A stretch of 64,000 nucleotides of DNA from Vitellaria paradoxa. Taxonomy: Eukaryota; Streptophyta; Magnoliopsida; Ericales; Sapotaceae. This document shows, one piece after another, positions 1 through 11,306 of this stretch. How positions within the stretch are numbered: the stretch's first letter is position 1; the number at the start of each line of letters is the position of its first letter. The stretch is taken from positions 21,003,894-21,067,893 of the forward strand of contig CM034240.1 of the NCBI GenBank assembly GCA_019916065.1, written 5' to 3'. Position numbers and translations under genes: made by a program. The notes under the pieces are model-generated. The model saw nothing but the letters and a program-made list of their open reading frames with translations, was not told the origin of the DNA and searched no databases.

Positions 1-639
1 TGCAATTATGAATAGTATATGATAGATAAAATGTAATTTCATAATTTTTCATGCTCCCCATCCGTTCAAGTTACTCTCTTTTTCCAAATAAACAAAAATT
101 AAGCAACGGCGCGCACACACTTAGGGAAGTTTGATAGAATTCAAACCTAAGGTGTTAGAGAGGTTAAGAAAAAGGTACCAAAAAGAGAATATATTTTTCA
201 ACAAAAATTACCAACAAAAACAAAAAGACGGAGGTAAGAGAGAATAAATAAAAAACAAAGTAGCCCAAAAAAAAAAAAGATCGTTACTCCTAAAACCATG
301 CAACATGTAATCATAGACTAGGAAAAAATAAATATTAAGCACACCCTAGTTTATACCATACTACCAATTATTTATCATAACAATTTACCCCATTTTCATG
401 TCTAGGGGTTTTACATGCATTCAAATCATCTTTTCTAACCCAAATTACACAAGTTTTTATTTGTGGTTTCTCAACCTTGGATGCCTTTTTATTTCGTGTA
501 GTGGTTTTCTTAACAAATTAAAAATTTTTCTTTTGCTTTGAAAAATGTCTCATTGACCTCGGGAAGAAAAATTCAGAGTTAGGGAGGGTAGTCCTGAAGG
601 ATTTGAAATCTATTTGACAATTTTGGATGAAAACTTTTA
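1..639. other. AT-rich non-coding flank
   Basis: No reading frame with recognisable similarity was found on either strand. The stretch probably includes decayed internal sequence of the copia relic that begins just to the right, because the gag-like reading fades out here. Nothing else can be supported. Confidence 0.4.
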
Positions 640-2522
640 TTATTATCAGAATAGTTTCTATATACACCATACAACTTAAAACAGTCAGGGCGAATATGAT
701 CACGCATCCCACGATGATGGCAAATTGGCACAAAGGGTGATTTATTGAACATACCTTGAGACTTACCTTTTGTTGGTTGGCATGGGACTTGATTCTTTTT
801 TCATTCTTTCGTTGGAGGTGGAGCAAATGTAGAGGCTTGATTTGTAGGATCTAAAAGTTGAGTTAAAGTCTTCACAAATGCCTTTGGAGTGATGTTTACT
901 TTGTTGTTCTTTGTATTATTTGTTTCAACAAATTCTAATCCCTGCTTGTCTGTAGCCCTTTGTTGAGAATCTAAGATTTCATGCAGATTTTTGGAAGGGT
1001 TGTTTAACTTCTCTTTGAGTTTAAATAGTTCACCTTTAATTTTATCGCACTCTTTCTCCTTTTCTTCCAAGTTGTCTCTGAGTATTACATCAATATCTTT
1101 CAAAGTCTCGTACTCAACTTCTAACTTGTGTAAGACATCCTCTAATTCATTATGTTGAGCTACAAGACTTTCACACTTACTGATAAGGGTTTCTTTTTCT
1201 TTCTTCAAGACTTGAATATTAACTTTCAACTTGTTATTTTCTTTTAACAATTTTTGATTTAATTCAATTAATTCAGACTTTTCTTCTACACTAATGTATT
1301 CTTCATTATCAGATAAGGAAGAGGAAGAATGAATTGAATTAACATTACAACACTCACTAGCATCAGTGGAGCAATTTTGAGAAAATTTGGACTTACCAAT
1401 GTCTGTGTAGAATTTGGTGATATTGATAAGTTCTTCTCGTCTAAACTTGTCATGAAGGCTGTGAAGTTGCTAGAGGAATCATCTTCATCTTCAGATTCAA
1501 TTTTTGTAATCTCTTCGTCAGAGTCATCCCAAGTAACACTGAAGCTTTTCTTTGATTTCTGATTTTTTTTTTCGATTAAGGCATTCATGGGAGATATGAC
1601 CATAACCATAGCACTTGAAGTACTAAATTCCTTTGTTCTCTGAACCTTTTTGTTTGCCTTCATTGTCTCTACTAGAGTTAGAAGGTTTAACTTTTTTTTT
1701 AGACTTGTTGAAGACGTTCTTTTGTGGAGGGTTTGACTTCTTTGCTTGTCGCTTTTGAATAAGTGATTTCAGTTTCTTGGCAAATGAGGCAATCTCCTCA
1801 TCCTCTATGTTAGAGTTGTCAATGTCCACAAGGTTTTCAACTTCTTCTTTGATTTCCTTGAAAGCCATCTCTTTAGACTTTTTAGGTTTTATCACATCGG
1901 CTTTGAAAGTTTGAAGTGAGCCAACTAAATCTTCCAGTCTCATTTCATCTATATTTCCCATCTCTCCAATTGTTGTAACCTTTGACTCATAACATAAAGA
2001 AAGTGAGTGAAGAAATTTTCTAATAATTTAAGGTTAGAGATGGGCTTGCCAAGATTGAAGCAGGAATTCACAATGTCGATGAGACGCCCATAAAAATGAT
2101 CAAATATTTCTAACTCCCCCATCCTTAATTCTTCAAACTGAGTAGTGAGTCGTTGTAACTTTGGTCTTTTCACTATAGAGTTTTCCTCATGAGTCAGTTC
2201 CAAAATCAACCAAGCTTCTTTTACACTTCGACAGTTGGAGATCCTTTGGAATTCATTAGGGTTTATGGCTGTGAAGATTGCGTTGATGGCCTTGAAGTTG
2301 TATTTTGCATTCTTTGACTTTTCTTTTGTCTAGAGATCAATACACTTATCTTGTTCAACGCCTTTAATTTTTATCTTAAGAGTGCTCCAACCTTTTTGAA
2401 CAACATTCCAGACTTTAAATGAACATCAGGTACACTGTCATTAGGGCCTTCCAGTAGGGATAGTTTGAACCATCAAACAATGGTGGACGAGTGCTTGATC
2501 CTCTTTCACGTGGAAGATCCAT
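640..2522 (-). pseudogene. Ty1/copia gag relic (DUF4219/UBN2 type)
   Basis: This is a decayed Gag coding region of a Ty1/copia retrotransposon, read right to left. It opens at 2522 with MDLPRERGSSTRPPLFDGSN, the usual start of the DUF4219-type copia Gag. About 2209-1949 reads as the UBN2 core (KLQRLTTQFEELRMGELEIF), followed by a lysine-rich region with DLVGSLQTFK near 1930. About 1630-1590 keeps a zinc-knuckle remnant (CYGYGHISHEC), and 1250-801 is a coiled-coil-like stretch. A second knuckle near 690 reads CHHRGMRDHIRPDC, where Arg replaces the second expected Cys. Stops and frameshifts break the frame at least near 2420, 1960 and 1640, so no protein can be made. No protease, integrase or reverse transcriptase follows. 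The family assignment is sure; the exact left boundary is not. Confidence 0.85.
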
Positions 2523-2579
2523 TGATGCCAGCTTCTCAAGATCTCAGCTTTGTCAATAAAGATTGAAACAAGCACACCT

Positions 2580-2591
2580 ACTCTGATACTA
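2580..2591 (-). other. Degenerate primer-binding site (tRNA-Met type)
   Basis: On the minus strand the bases read TAGTATCAGAGT. Ten of 12 positions match TGGTATCAGAGC, the initiator tRNA-Met primer site of plant copia elements. It lies about 58 bp upstream of the gag start at 2522, as expected for a PBS followed by a short leader. This places the 5' LTR to the right of 2591. Confidence 0.65.
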
Positions 2592-3344
2592 ATTAAAAAG
2601 TTATGCAAAGCGTAGTATCAATAGGTTACTCAAACACAATGTTGAAAACTTGAAAAGACACAAGGAATAAACTGTGGAATCCAAAATAAGATATCCATAA
2701 ACATCTTTCACTATATAGAACGGGTTACAAACTAACAACCACAAAGTTACACAATCGAACAACCCTCAATCCCTTGCGTTGAGACTTTACTTGTATCACA
2801 ACGATAAACCGTTACTAGTGAAAGACCAATCCCCAACTCCTGAGGATCAAAAACCTAAGTGTATGATGATTTTTGGTTAAGTGAAGAATTGAGAACTTGT
2901 TGAAGTAGCGTAGGCAATGTGGCTTTCATTCTTTGAATTCTGAAACCCTAGGAGAAGGCTTCTTTTCTTTAAATAGACCAGTTTCAAAAATCCTAGCAAA
3001 TCAGCAAATTTCCTAAACAGGATAACTATCTCGCTGGGGTGAGATTGCCAGCGAGAGTTCCATCGCCTTAATGAGTATTCTATTTTACCCAGCGACAAAG
3101 CTAATGATGCCAGCGAGTGATCTAACAAGTTTCCAAATTGCAATGACACCTATATTGGACTTCCCAGCGAGATTTCCAACGAAGCCAGCGAGCTTTCCAA
3201 CGACAAATTGATCTTGAATGCTATTCTTCTGTACTTTTTGGCTGCTTCGAAAACTATTAGGAAACTTTCCAATCTCCTTGAACATTAGAAGACCTTCCTT
3301 AAAGTATCTTTAACCTCGCATTAGGAAACTTTCCAAAAAAAAAA
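2592..3344 (-). repeat. Probable 5' LTR of the copia gag relic
   Basis: The position, immediately upstream of the PBS on the minus strand, implies an LTR. The stretch has several CAGCGAG-type short repeats (about 3030-3200) and no convincing gene. No clean TG...CA ends or target duplication were found, and there is no second copy in the window, so the right boundary is approximate and set at the A-run near 3335. Confidence 0.4.
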
Positions 3345-3424
3345 AAAAAATTCAAACCTATACTTTTGACACCTTAGCTAAATGCCTAAAAATATAAGTT
3401 TGAAATCATTGTTTTGTTTTCTAA

Positions 3425-4000
3425 TAGGGATGTCAAATATACCCGTACGCGGTGGGTACCTGCTTCATCCGCCCCGTTCGGGGAGGGTATAGGGATGTTA
3501 ATAGCGGGGACGGAGACGGGTGTGGAGATTTGAAATGTTACTTGCACGGGTACAGGGACGGGTACGATAGTCTCCACCCCACCCCGTACCCGTTTAAATA
3601 TTTATTTGTTAATTTTGTTGGCGTGGTGACTCCTTTAGAAGTCCCACATCGGTTTCTCACAAAGAAGTGAAAGACTTGTGAGGTTATAAATAAAGACTAC
3701 TTCATCTTTGGTTAAGTGCATCAGTCAAAGTCAAATATTATATATATATTTTTAATTTAATATATATAGTATTTATAATAATTTTAAATATTTATTTTAT
3801 ACATATAATATATAATTTGTAATAGTTAATATACTTGGTGGGTAAACGGGGACGAGGATGGGGAATTCATTATTTTGTGGGGACGGGTATAGGGAAAATT
3901 TTTTTCCCCGACGGGACGGGGACGGGGACGGGTATTGCTAGACGGGGACGAAGACGGGAAAGGTCATACCCGCCCCATACCCGCCCTGTTGACATCCTTA
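3425..4000. mobile_element. Non-autonomous hAT element, 576 bp
   Basis: The ends are TAGGGATGTCAA on the left and TTGACATCCTTA on the right. They are inverted copies of each other with one mismatch in 12. Perfect 8-bp target duplications (ttttctaa) flank the element at 3417-3424 and 4001-4008. An 8-bp duplication and TAGGG-type ends are typical of the hAT superfamily. Both subterminal regions carry inverted GGGTA/GGGGACGGG-rich runs, which may be transposase-binding repeats. The AT-rich core has no coding capacity, so the element depends on a transposase from elsewhere. A second, diverged element with the same layout sits at 38997-39743. Confidence 0.9.
3641..3693 (+). promoter_or_regulatory. 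snRNA-promoter-like USE + TATA pair inside hAT
   Basis: GTCCCACATCG at 3641-3651 is an exact match to the plant snRNA upstream sequence element RTCCCACATCG. A TATA motif (TTATAAATAA) lies at 3684-3693. About 33 nt separate the two, the spacing of Pol II-transcribed plant snRNA genes; U6-type Pol III genes are about one helical turn shorter. Between them, CTCACAA and TTGTGAG form a potential stem. No known snRNA sequence follows within the next 100 bases, so this is a promoter-like module without a recognised product. Confidence 0.55.
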
Positions 4001-4008
4001 TTTTCTAA

Positions 4009-6686
4009 TTTGGCAATTACAAAAGTAAAACTAACACTCTTACTTTCTTTGCTAAAAAAGAAAAAAAAATCGAAGCATAACTATTACATCTTGCTGATCC
4101 TATTTTCTAATCACACTAAAATAAAGCATAATTGCAATTTATAATGTATACCTACCTCTTCTAAAAGAATAGATAAAATGGCATGCAAATGCATCCAATA
4201 GCTGGCATTGACTTGTAAATTGGGATGTCCTAAAGCCAACAATGCCTCAGTTAATTTGACCTTTCAATAAGTATCATAGTTTACATGTATACATGCATGT
4301 ATATTCATCATCTCAATCTATTTTCAACTACTTGTGTTACACATTGAAGTTGTGATATTGGGATTACTTCTTAGAGTAACAAAATAGTTAACTTAGATAT
4401 AGGTTTGCCTACATTCCAATTCATTAGACTTTTACTACTAATTTTGGACTTGCCAGAGTCTTCTTTTTTGGAGCTTTATCTAATTCTGTCAATTTTTAAA
4501 AATAAAATTAATGAGTCTTGTGCAAGATAGCAAATATTGAAACAATAGAGACTGCTACTACTACTCTCACATAACTTCCCACAAAATTGCATTTTCTTAC
4601 ATTTAAGACAAAACATTATATAATTTTTACATGTTTGCTGTTAATGACAAACAACAAAATTGGTTTTTAACTACGCAAATACATGTTGCTGATGATAGAA
4701 AAATATTATCACGAAGGAAAATACAGAAAAACTAAACTAGAAGAGCACAGCAGGCACTAAAAATTCTAAACAATTAAATATGCTAATAAGACATCAGATA
4801 TCTGTAGTGAATAATTTTAATTACTATCTATAAATAGGATTTTTTTACCTATGGAGGCAAGATAGAAATCATTTCCAAATTCATTATTATCCACATAAAA
4901 CGCATGATATGCACAGAATCCCTCCAATTCTATTTGTTTAGGAAGTCTTAAAAAGTAGATGCACATAGTATAATCCAAAAGGGTTTAATGGTTTTTAAAA
5001 TCAAAACTTGGACCTACCCAATGATAACCAATAAAGTCATAAGCAACATGTTAAAACCAACTTTTTTTTTTTTCAAAGAAAAATTTAAAGAAGTTGAGGG
5101 ATCACCTTACCAACCAAGAGGACAAACAAAATTAGCTTAAATTAATGGGAAAAACTAAAATTCTTTCAAAGGTTTTTGGAACATGCTTCAAATCGTGTTA
5201 CCTATTTAATTATAAAAAGGAAATTTATTCAATCAAAGAAATTCACTAGTAACATAATCTTATTGACAAAAAGACATTCTTTTGAAGCATTTTAATTATC
5301 AGTATCTTGGTTAATAAAATCATGCTATCCTACAGATCAAAAAAGAATAACCTTAAAAGAGAAATGACTAAAACCACGTGCATAGAGGGTAAAGATAGAG
5401 ATCTTACATAAATTTGAATTCATTCTTAGAAAAAAATCAAGGCCAATGCATCAATGTGAGTGCGACAACAACTCTTCTACCTCAATTCACAAAATTAATT
5501 CATTATAATTAACTAACAAATAAACAAAAAAATGAACTACATGCAACTTACCATTTGCTATATGGAGAGCTCAAGAATGAAAATGCACAACCTAAAAGTG
5601 ATTAATATATGATTCTGAGCTCAAGTTATAAAGAAAAAAAAATAGAAATGACAATGAAGGTGAAAATTAAAATAGAGAGATGAAAAGTACCTATGCATTA
5701 CACTGCTGGAGGGAGAAAGGAGATGCCAAATCAGTGAAACCCTTGTAACACACAGGTAAAAATTTATACAAAACAACTTTGGGTATATTTTATAAATGAA
5801 GATGAAAGAGAGAGGAATGAAGCTTTACTATTGGAGAGAGGAATGGAATGCAAAGGGATACAAACCTGAGACTAGAGGATTGAACATGAGACACTAACCT
5901 AAGAGGCGAGGAATTAAAAATAAAATTAATCTTAGCCATTAATTTATAACAGAAACAAACATATATTTTAAGTCTTAACTAGGACATCTTAGAACAAAGC
6001 TTTGATAACAATATTATGTTGAGTCACTAGTTACCCAAAAGCTTAAACTTTCAAAAAATTGACCCAATAATGCACAATGAAAGTAACAAATACATGTGAT
6101 AACAAATAATCCAAGAAATTATAACACCTAACAAACCATGTTTTTCTCAATTTTAACAATATACTACTAACTTTTAGATGTATTTATATCTAAGCGGGTG
6201 TTTTGTGAACAAATAAGCAAGTGCATTAACTAAAATTTTTTCCAATTACCTAATTCAGTAGGCTTATCCATATATATATACAGCAACTACTACTTGCCAA
6301 ACAAAATATGAATGTACATATACAAAACTCAAACGCGGATAAAAAACAATTTTCATTTCTTTTCAAACGATTCAAACAACAACTTTAATTGAATTTTCCA
6401 GAAACCTAAAAGAAAAAAAAAAGATGATAGCCCTGCATGAGCTTACGCATAATAGAATCAAGTTATGAGAATCAATCATACCCGTCTCCTTTTAGCTTCT
6501 GAATGTTCTTCCATCATTACTGAATTCAGCAACACTTGAACCGATGCCATTCAAAATGCATAAGTATCACAACCTTAAAAGCTCCTCAGCCTCCTCAATT
6601 TTCTAGAAGTTTAAGCTTTTAGGCAATTAGGGATTCAACATACTATTGTTATCAAAATTGATAGAAGAAGAGTAAGGAACCTGTTA
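4009..6686. other. AT-rich intergenic DNA, no gene seen
   Basis: No coding region was recognised on either strand. The stretch is composed of A/T-rich unique-looking sequence with short homopolymers. A short minus-strand reading near 6480-6600 has a few codons without stops, but it matches nothing I know. Confidence 0.4.
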
Positions 6687-6796
6687 AGTGGCTAAGATAA
6701 CAGATCTTTCATAAGTTCTCTAGAAATAGGGCACCGAAATTCAAGCAGTGGCGGGAGTGAGATTGTTAACTCATTCTCTTCCTCCAAGCGAGCGAT
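6687..6796 (-). pseudogene. U-box (PUB E3 ligase) fragment, frameshifted
   Basis: The minus strand reads LEEENELTISLPPLLEFRCP and then ISRELMKD. This is the start of a U-box domain (FRCPIS.ELMKDPVILATGQTYDR in the family). After MKD the frame runs into a stop at 6692. One frame over, VILAT followed by a stop and Q continues the family pattern, which fits a 2-base deletion. The upstream frame also has a stop near 6799, and no ARM-repeat coding region follows. U-box proteins are ubiquitin ligases; this piece cannot make one. I read it as a decayed duplicate or captured fragment. A genuine gene with odd splicing is less likely. Confidence 0.5.
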
Positions 6797-6799
6797 GCT

Positions 6800-9382
6800 T
6801 TAGTTTCAAATCTACACAAGGTTTGTATGGCCCGATCGATTGAGTCGATGCCATAAATCAGAGAAAAGGGATAGAAAATTAGAAAATAACGAAAAATTAA
6901 GGAAGAATGATACACTGGAAGTCTGGAAAACTCACCAGAGAAATAAAAGAAATGACTTAAATGAAAATTGGAGAAATGACACGACCTAACTAGGTGCTAA
7001 ACGTTAAAATGAAAATAAAATCTCAGCCATTGATAAAAGAAATTTAATCTCAGCTATTAATTTGGTAACATATTTTGAAATTATTAAGTTGCATTGCTAT
7101 ATAGATATAAATATTAATAAGTAACTAGTAGAATAACTCGTACACTACTGCAAGTTTTGTAATATATTTAATTTTATATATAAAAGAATAAATATATATA
7201 AAATGTAAAATAATAATTAATTTAATAAATATGTAATTTTTAGACATTTAAACAAATTTCAAATACCTAATTTATAACAAAATAATCTACTATAGACTTA
7301 TAAAAAAATGTGATATATGTTGGTAGACCAAACAAAACATAGACCATAAGAATAAAATAATGCCACACATGTCAGACCAACAATAATTCTTCAAATATCT
7401 CTAACAATAATCAATAAAAAAAAAAAAGCAACACGTATCGATCCTTCAAACAAAAGATAAAATACAAAAAAAAAAAAATGAAATACGTGTCGAATTGCTA
7501 ATAATCACTAAAATTTTTAATGTAAAAATAACATGAGTATCTAAATAAAAAAACCAAAAACATAAAAAAAAAAAAACTCAAAATACATGTGAATAAAGGT
7601 ATTATGGTAATTTGATATTATTTAAATTTACTTATTAGTTAAATTTTGAATTAATGATAATCAGTTATACATATTGCGTATGCTCAATTTTTTAATGGAG
7701 AAAAGTTTAGTTTCATTACAAATATCTGCAACAAAAAAGCGAGATCTTGGCTGGTTTATTTATATTTCTATTTCTATTATATATAATAAGTGGGAACGCT
7801 TCAAACTTTTCAATATTTTTTTAATAAAATATTTTCAATTTTGCTCCTTTAGAATTGAGAAAGTAACTTTAAAAAAAAAAAAGTTAAATAAGCTTTAGGC
7901 ATTCAACGGCCTTTTTGGCCATTTAATTCAACTTTACCCTTCCTATTTTTGGTCTATTACAATCTTACCCTTTTATGTGTCTTTTTACAGTTTTTTATTT
8001 TAAAGGTTGCAATTTTTCTATTCTATTTCAATTTTTTTAAGAGTAACAATTTTTTCTATTCTATATAATAAGTCGCAATGCCACCTCAACATGCATATTT
8101 TTGTCACTTTTTTCATTTTTTCCATTGTTTTACATGTGAAATTAAACTTTTGTCCTTCAAGTGTATTATTGCTACTTTTTTCAGAGTTTTAGTTTTCTTT
8201 TTGAATAATCTCAAATATTGTTTTATTAATGTTTTTATCTTGTTTATTATATTATTTCATATTTGCTCAAACTGTTTCTCTTTTACTCGTGTCTTTGCAT
8301 CTCTCTTTATGAAAAAGAGAGAGAGAGAGAGAGAATTTAAAATTTCTTATTTTGTTTAGGCTTGGTTGCATCAAGAATTTGTGGTGAGAAAAAGAAAAGG
8401 TAAGAATTTAAGGTTCCTTCTTTTATTTTAAGTGATGATACAAAATGTAAGGAAGAATGTTCATTTTACCAATTTATTAGCAATATGCTCACCGAAATCA
8501 TTGATTTTCAATCCAAGTGAGTATTTAAAACTTTCTAAATCATCAATTTCCATCTTAACCAAGAATTAATTCAAATGGTAAGTTACTATTTATCATCTTC
8601 TTCACCAACACGCCTTTACATACCACAATTTATATATTACACCATTATCAATGTCGTATGTAGCTAAATAACTCAATCATGATAACATAAAATTAAAGTT
8701 CCCTATCTTGAGTTAATCGGTTGGAGAAGAAAAAGAAATGAATAAATGTTAGAAAGTTGGGATTTTGATTTAATCACCAAACCACCACCACCACCACCAA
8801 GGCTTGGACACAACACAAACACTCTAATCTAACTCTCAACCTCCATTCCATGATCAAAACAAACAAAGGTTCAAATTCAAGCCAGCTCTAAACTCTCACT
8901 TTTCTCTAGTTCTCGAAAGGTTGACCAAAATACCCTCATTTATACATATCTGAATATACATAAACATGCTACTTCAAGACTATGGAAAAAAAAAAAAAAA
9001 GAAATAACATTGGGCAGTGGAGTAGGGAAAGGCTAGACTAGGTTGGGTAGCAAAAATTGAATCAAAATTGAACTAAGTTGAAAAGTTAGAAAAAAAAAAA
9101 AAAAAGAAAGAAAACACATTGTAGAATCTGTCAAATCTAGATAGGGAGTACACATAAGAATGAACATATTGTGAGCACGCGACCAAAAGACTTTGTGCAC
9201 ATGAAAATAAGAATACCGTGCGCACACCACATGCCATACACATGAGACGTTAAAACCCCAAAACTAACTTTCTAACTCCAACACGATTAATTCCAGACCA
9301 ATACCAACCAATTGAGTCAACACATGCATTAATTATTCATATCATAATAAAATAATAAGCTAAACGCAACATAAAAATGAGT
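6800..9382. other. AT-rich intergenic DNA with LTR-like right part
   Basis: No gene is supported. A (GA)n run lies near 8318-8334 and a CCA run near 8783. Sequences near 7770 and 8060 (CTATATAATAAGT-like) resemble plant Helitron 5' ends, but no 3' end was found. From about 8700 to 9360 the sequence resembles, in the same order, the stretch 48470-49122. It shares a GTGCGCACAC-rich block and an end segment around gagtcaac, so both look like old copies of one LTR family. Confidence 0.35.
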
Positions 9383-9400
9383 AAAATAATTATAAAAGGT

Positions 9401-9495
9401 AACTTAGCTCGGTGGTTGAACCCTATTCTTTGCCCACTCATTACCCGGGGCCCTCCTTCCTCTCCCCGCTTACCTATCAAAAAAAGACCTATAAA
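9401..9495 (+). mobile_element. Short SINE with 18-bp target duplication
   Basis: A 95-bp insertion is flanked by exact 18-bp direct repeats (aaaataattataaaaggt) at 9383-9400 and 9496-9513. Its head, AACTTAGCTCGGTGGTTGAA, resembles the A-box region of a tRNA-derived SINE (TAGCTCGGTGGT). Its tail is A-rich. Long target duplications plus an A-rich tail mean LINE-type retroposition. There is no coding capacity. Confidence 0.7.
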
Positions 9496-9895
9496 AAAAT
9501 AATTATAAAAGGTGTAGGTCATTACATTATGCTTAGAATTTTGTGTCATGTTTGTGACATGTTTTGGTATTCTCATATGATATTATTATTTAAATTCTCA
9601 GAGCACGCATGATATATAATACTCAGCCTTTTATAGTTTCCAATGCAGGAAACAACTATAATATAAATGAGATGCATGTTGAATCTCTTGCGTAGGAAAT
9701 CTAGAGTTTTTTATCATGGAATCTTTTTTAAAGTTATTTACAATTTTTTTGAGATGTGTTGAACCCATGTTTGTCAGGTATTGAAATTTTGTTTAGATTT
9801 AATGGTTGTATTGGCCCGATTTGACGTAATGAGTATAGTTGGATTTATGATTATTAGTTGAGTTTTTTGAGCTTAACTATAGGTCCGTTTGGCAC

Positions 9896-10066
9896 TGTTA
9901 GAATAAAAGAAGACTAAAAGAATTATGTATTAATATTGATGATCAATATTGTACAACGAAACCCTATATTTATAGGGTGAATAAGAAACTTAAACTTAAT
10001 AGGATTATTACTAATTTAGGATATCTAATTTAGGATACGTATCAATTTAGGATATGTATTAATTTA

Positions 10067-10133
<67 letters not shown>

Positions 10134-10156
10134 AATATTCTAGAAATAATCTAACA
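9896..10156 (-). repeat. 3' LTR of the miniature element
   Basis: This 261-bp LTR starts TGTTAGAATA and ends ATCTAACA. It differs from its partner at about six substitutions outside an expanded (AT)n run at about 10068-10130, which explains the 40-bp length difference. It contains a palindromic TATA segment (ccctatatttataggg) and four short AATTTAGGATA repeats. Confidence 0.88.
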
Positions 10157-10169
10157 CCCCCCGACAAAC

Positions 10170-10275
10170 TCAAAGAGGTATAGGAGAGATTAACTTGAGT
10201 TTGGAAACCAATTCATGAAATCGTCCAGGAGGGAGAGGTTTGGGAAATAAATCAACAGTCTGAGTAGCGGAGTTC
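10170..10275 (-). pseudogene. Copia RNase H C-terminal tail
   Basis: The minus strand reads ATQTVDLFPKPLPPGRFHEL then VSKLKLISPIPL and a stop at 10172-10170. This matches the conserved C-terminus of copia polyproteins (ADxFTKPLP..RF..L..KLKL). It sits directly upstream of the polypurine tract, exactly where an intact copia Pol ends. The rest of Pol has been deleted. Confidence 0.8.
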
Positions 10276-10279
10276 ATCT

Positions 10280-10480
10280 GGAAATACGTTGAAGGAAGCA
10301 CAGAGAAGCGCGTTGAAAGGTTGAAGGCGCATTGAAGCGCGTTGAAAGATGTGCGGAGATGCGCATTGAATAAGGCGCAAAAAAGCGCGTTGAAGGAGCC
10401 ATGGAGACACGCGCATTAGAAGGTTGAAGGCACACGGAAGCGCGTTGAAGGAGGTGCGGAAAGGCGCATTGAAAAGTTGG
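10280..10480. repeat. GCGCGTTGAAGG minisatellite inside the miniature element
   Basis: Degenerate, irregularly spaced copies of a GCGC(G/A)TTGAAG motif alternate with GGTTGAAGGC and GTGCGGA segments. The block is markedly more GC-rich than its surroundings. It fills much of the space from which the gag-pol genes were lost. Confidence 0.7.
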
Positions 10481-10615
10481 TATAGCAAGATAGCAAGATA
10501 GGTGGTGAATTGTGGAAAGAAGAACGAGGGCTAGTAGTAAGAGAATGAGCTATGGCAGTGATCGCTGCCATAATATCGAGAAAAGGTTTAAACTATCCAG
10601 GGTCGAAAACCTTAT

Positions 10616-10627
10616 GCTCTGATACCA
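10616..10627 (-). other. Primer-binding site of the miniature element
   Basis: TGGTATCAGAGC on the minus strand is an exact complement of the initiator tRNA-Met 3' end as used by plant LTR elements. It abuts the LTR start at 10628 with no gap. Confidence 0.9.
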
Positions 10628-10848
10628 TGTTAGAATAAAAGAAGAATAAAAGAATTATGTATTAATATTAATGATCAATATTGTACAACGAAACCCTATA
10701 TTTATAGGGTGAATAAGAAACCTAAATTTAATAGGATTATGACTAATTTAGGATATCTAATTTAGGATACGTATCAATTTAGGACATGTATTAATTTAGG
10801 ATATATATATATATATATATATATGAATATTCTAGAAATAATCTAACA
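10628..10848 (-). repeat. 5' LTR of the miniature element
   Basis: This 221-bp LTR has TG...CA ends and is collinear with 9896-10156. It has a shorter (AT)n run near 10803-10824 and is followed by the imperfect target duplication ggcgc. Confidence 0.88.
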
Positions 10849-11263
10849 GGCGCAATGTAAAGTACTGAAAATCTTTGAAAACCTCTAAAAGTTGTTTACT
10901 TTTTGTCTCACTGTATAAATTACAAATCCACAAATTATCTCAATATATCTCACTTTTTATCACTCTAGACGCCCCTTATATTTTTCATTTAAAACATTAT
11001 ATACCTAGTTTGGCTCTAGTTATTATGTTGTGTGGCTCTATGTGGATAAAGCTTTATATATTGTGTAATACTGCATATGATTAGATCATGTCTTCTAGGT
11101 TATGGGTGTGACATGAACTCTTGCTTGTTCACAATGAACCAAGCCAAGTAAAATTCTAATCTTCGAGTTCTAGAATATCACACCAAGAATAATAAGCCTA
11201 TCAATGGGTCAAGTTTGGATGTAATAACCTTAATTTTTTTAATTTCTAATTCTTAATTTTCAA

Positions 11264-11306
<43 letters not shown>

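Larger units (their letters stand above)
9896..10848 (-). mobile_element. Miniature LTR retrotransposon (TRIM-like copia derivative), 953 bp
   Basis: Two TG...CA LTRs (9896-10156 and 10628-10848) bracket only 471 bp of internal sequence. The PBS complementary to initiator tRNA-Met abuts the right LTR, and a G-run (polypurine tract) abuts the left LTR at 10157-10162, so the element points left. The flanks ggcac (9891-9895) and ggcgc (10849-10853) are a 5-bp target duplication with one mismatch. The interior keeps a gag-like start (MAAITAIAHS at 10571), a GC-rich minisatellite, and the last codons of copia RNase H. It therefore arose by large internal deletion of a copia element. It can move only with proteins supplied by others. 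Confidence 0.88.
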
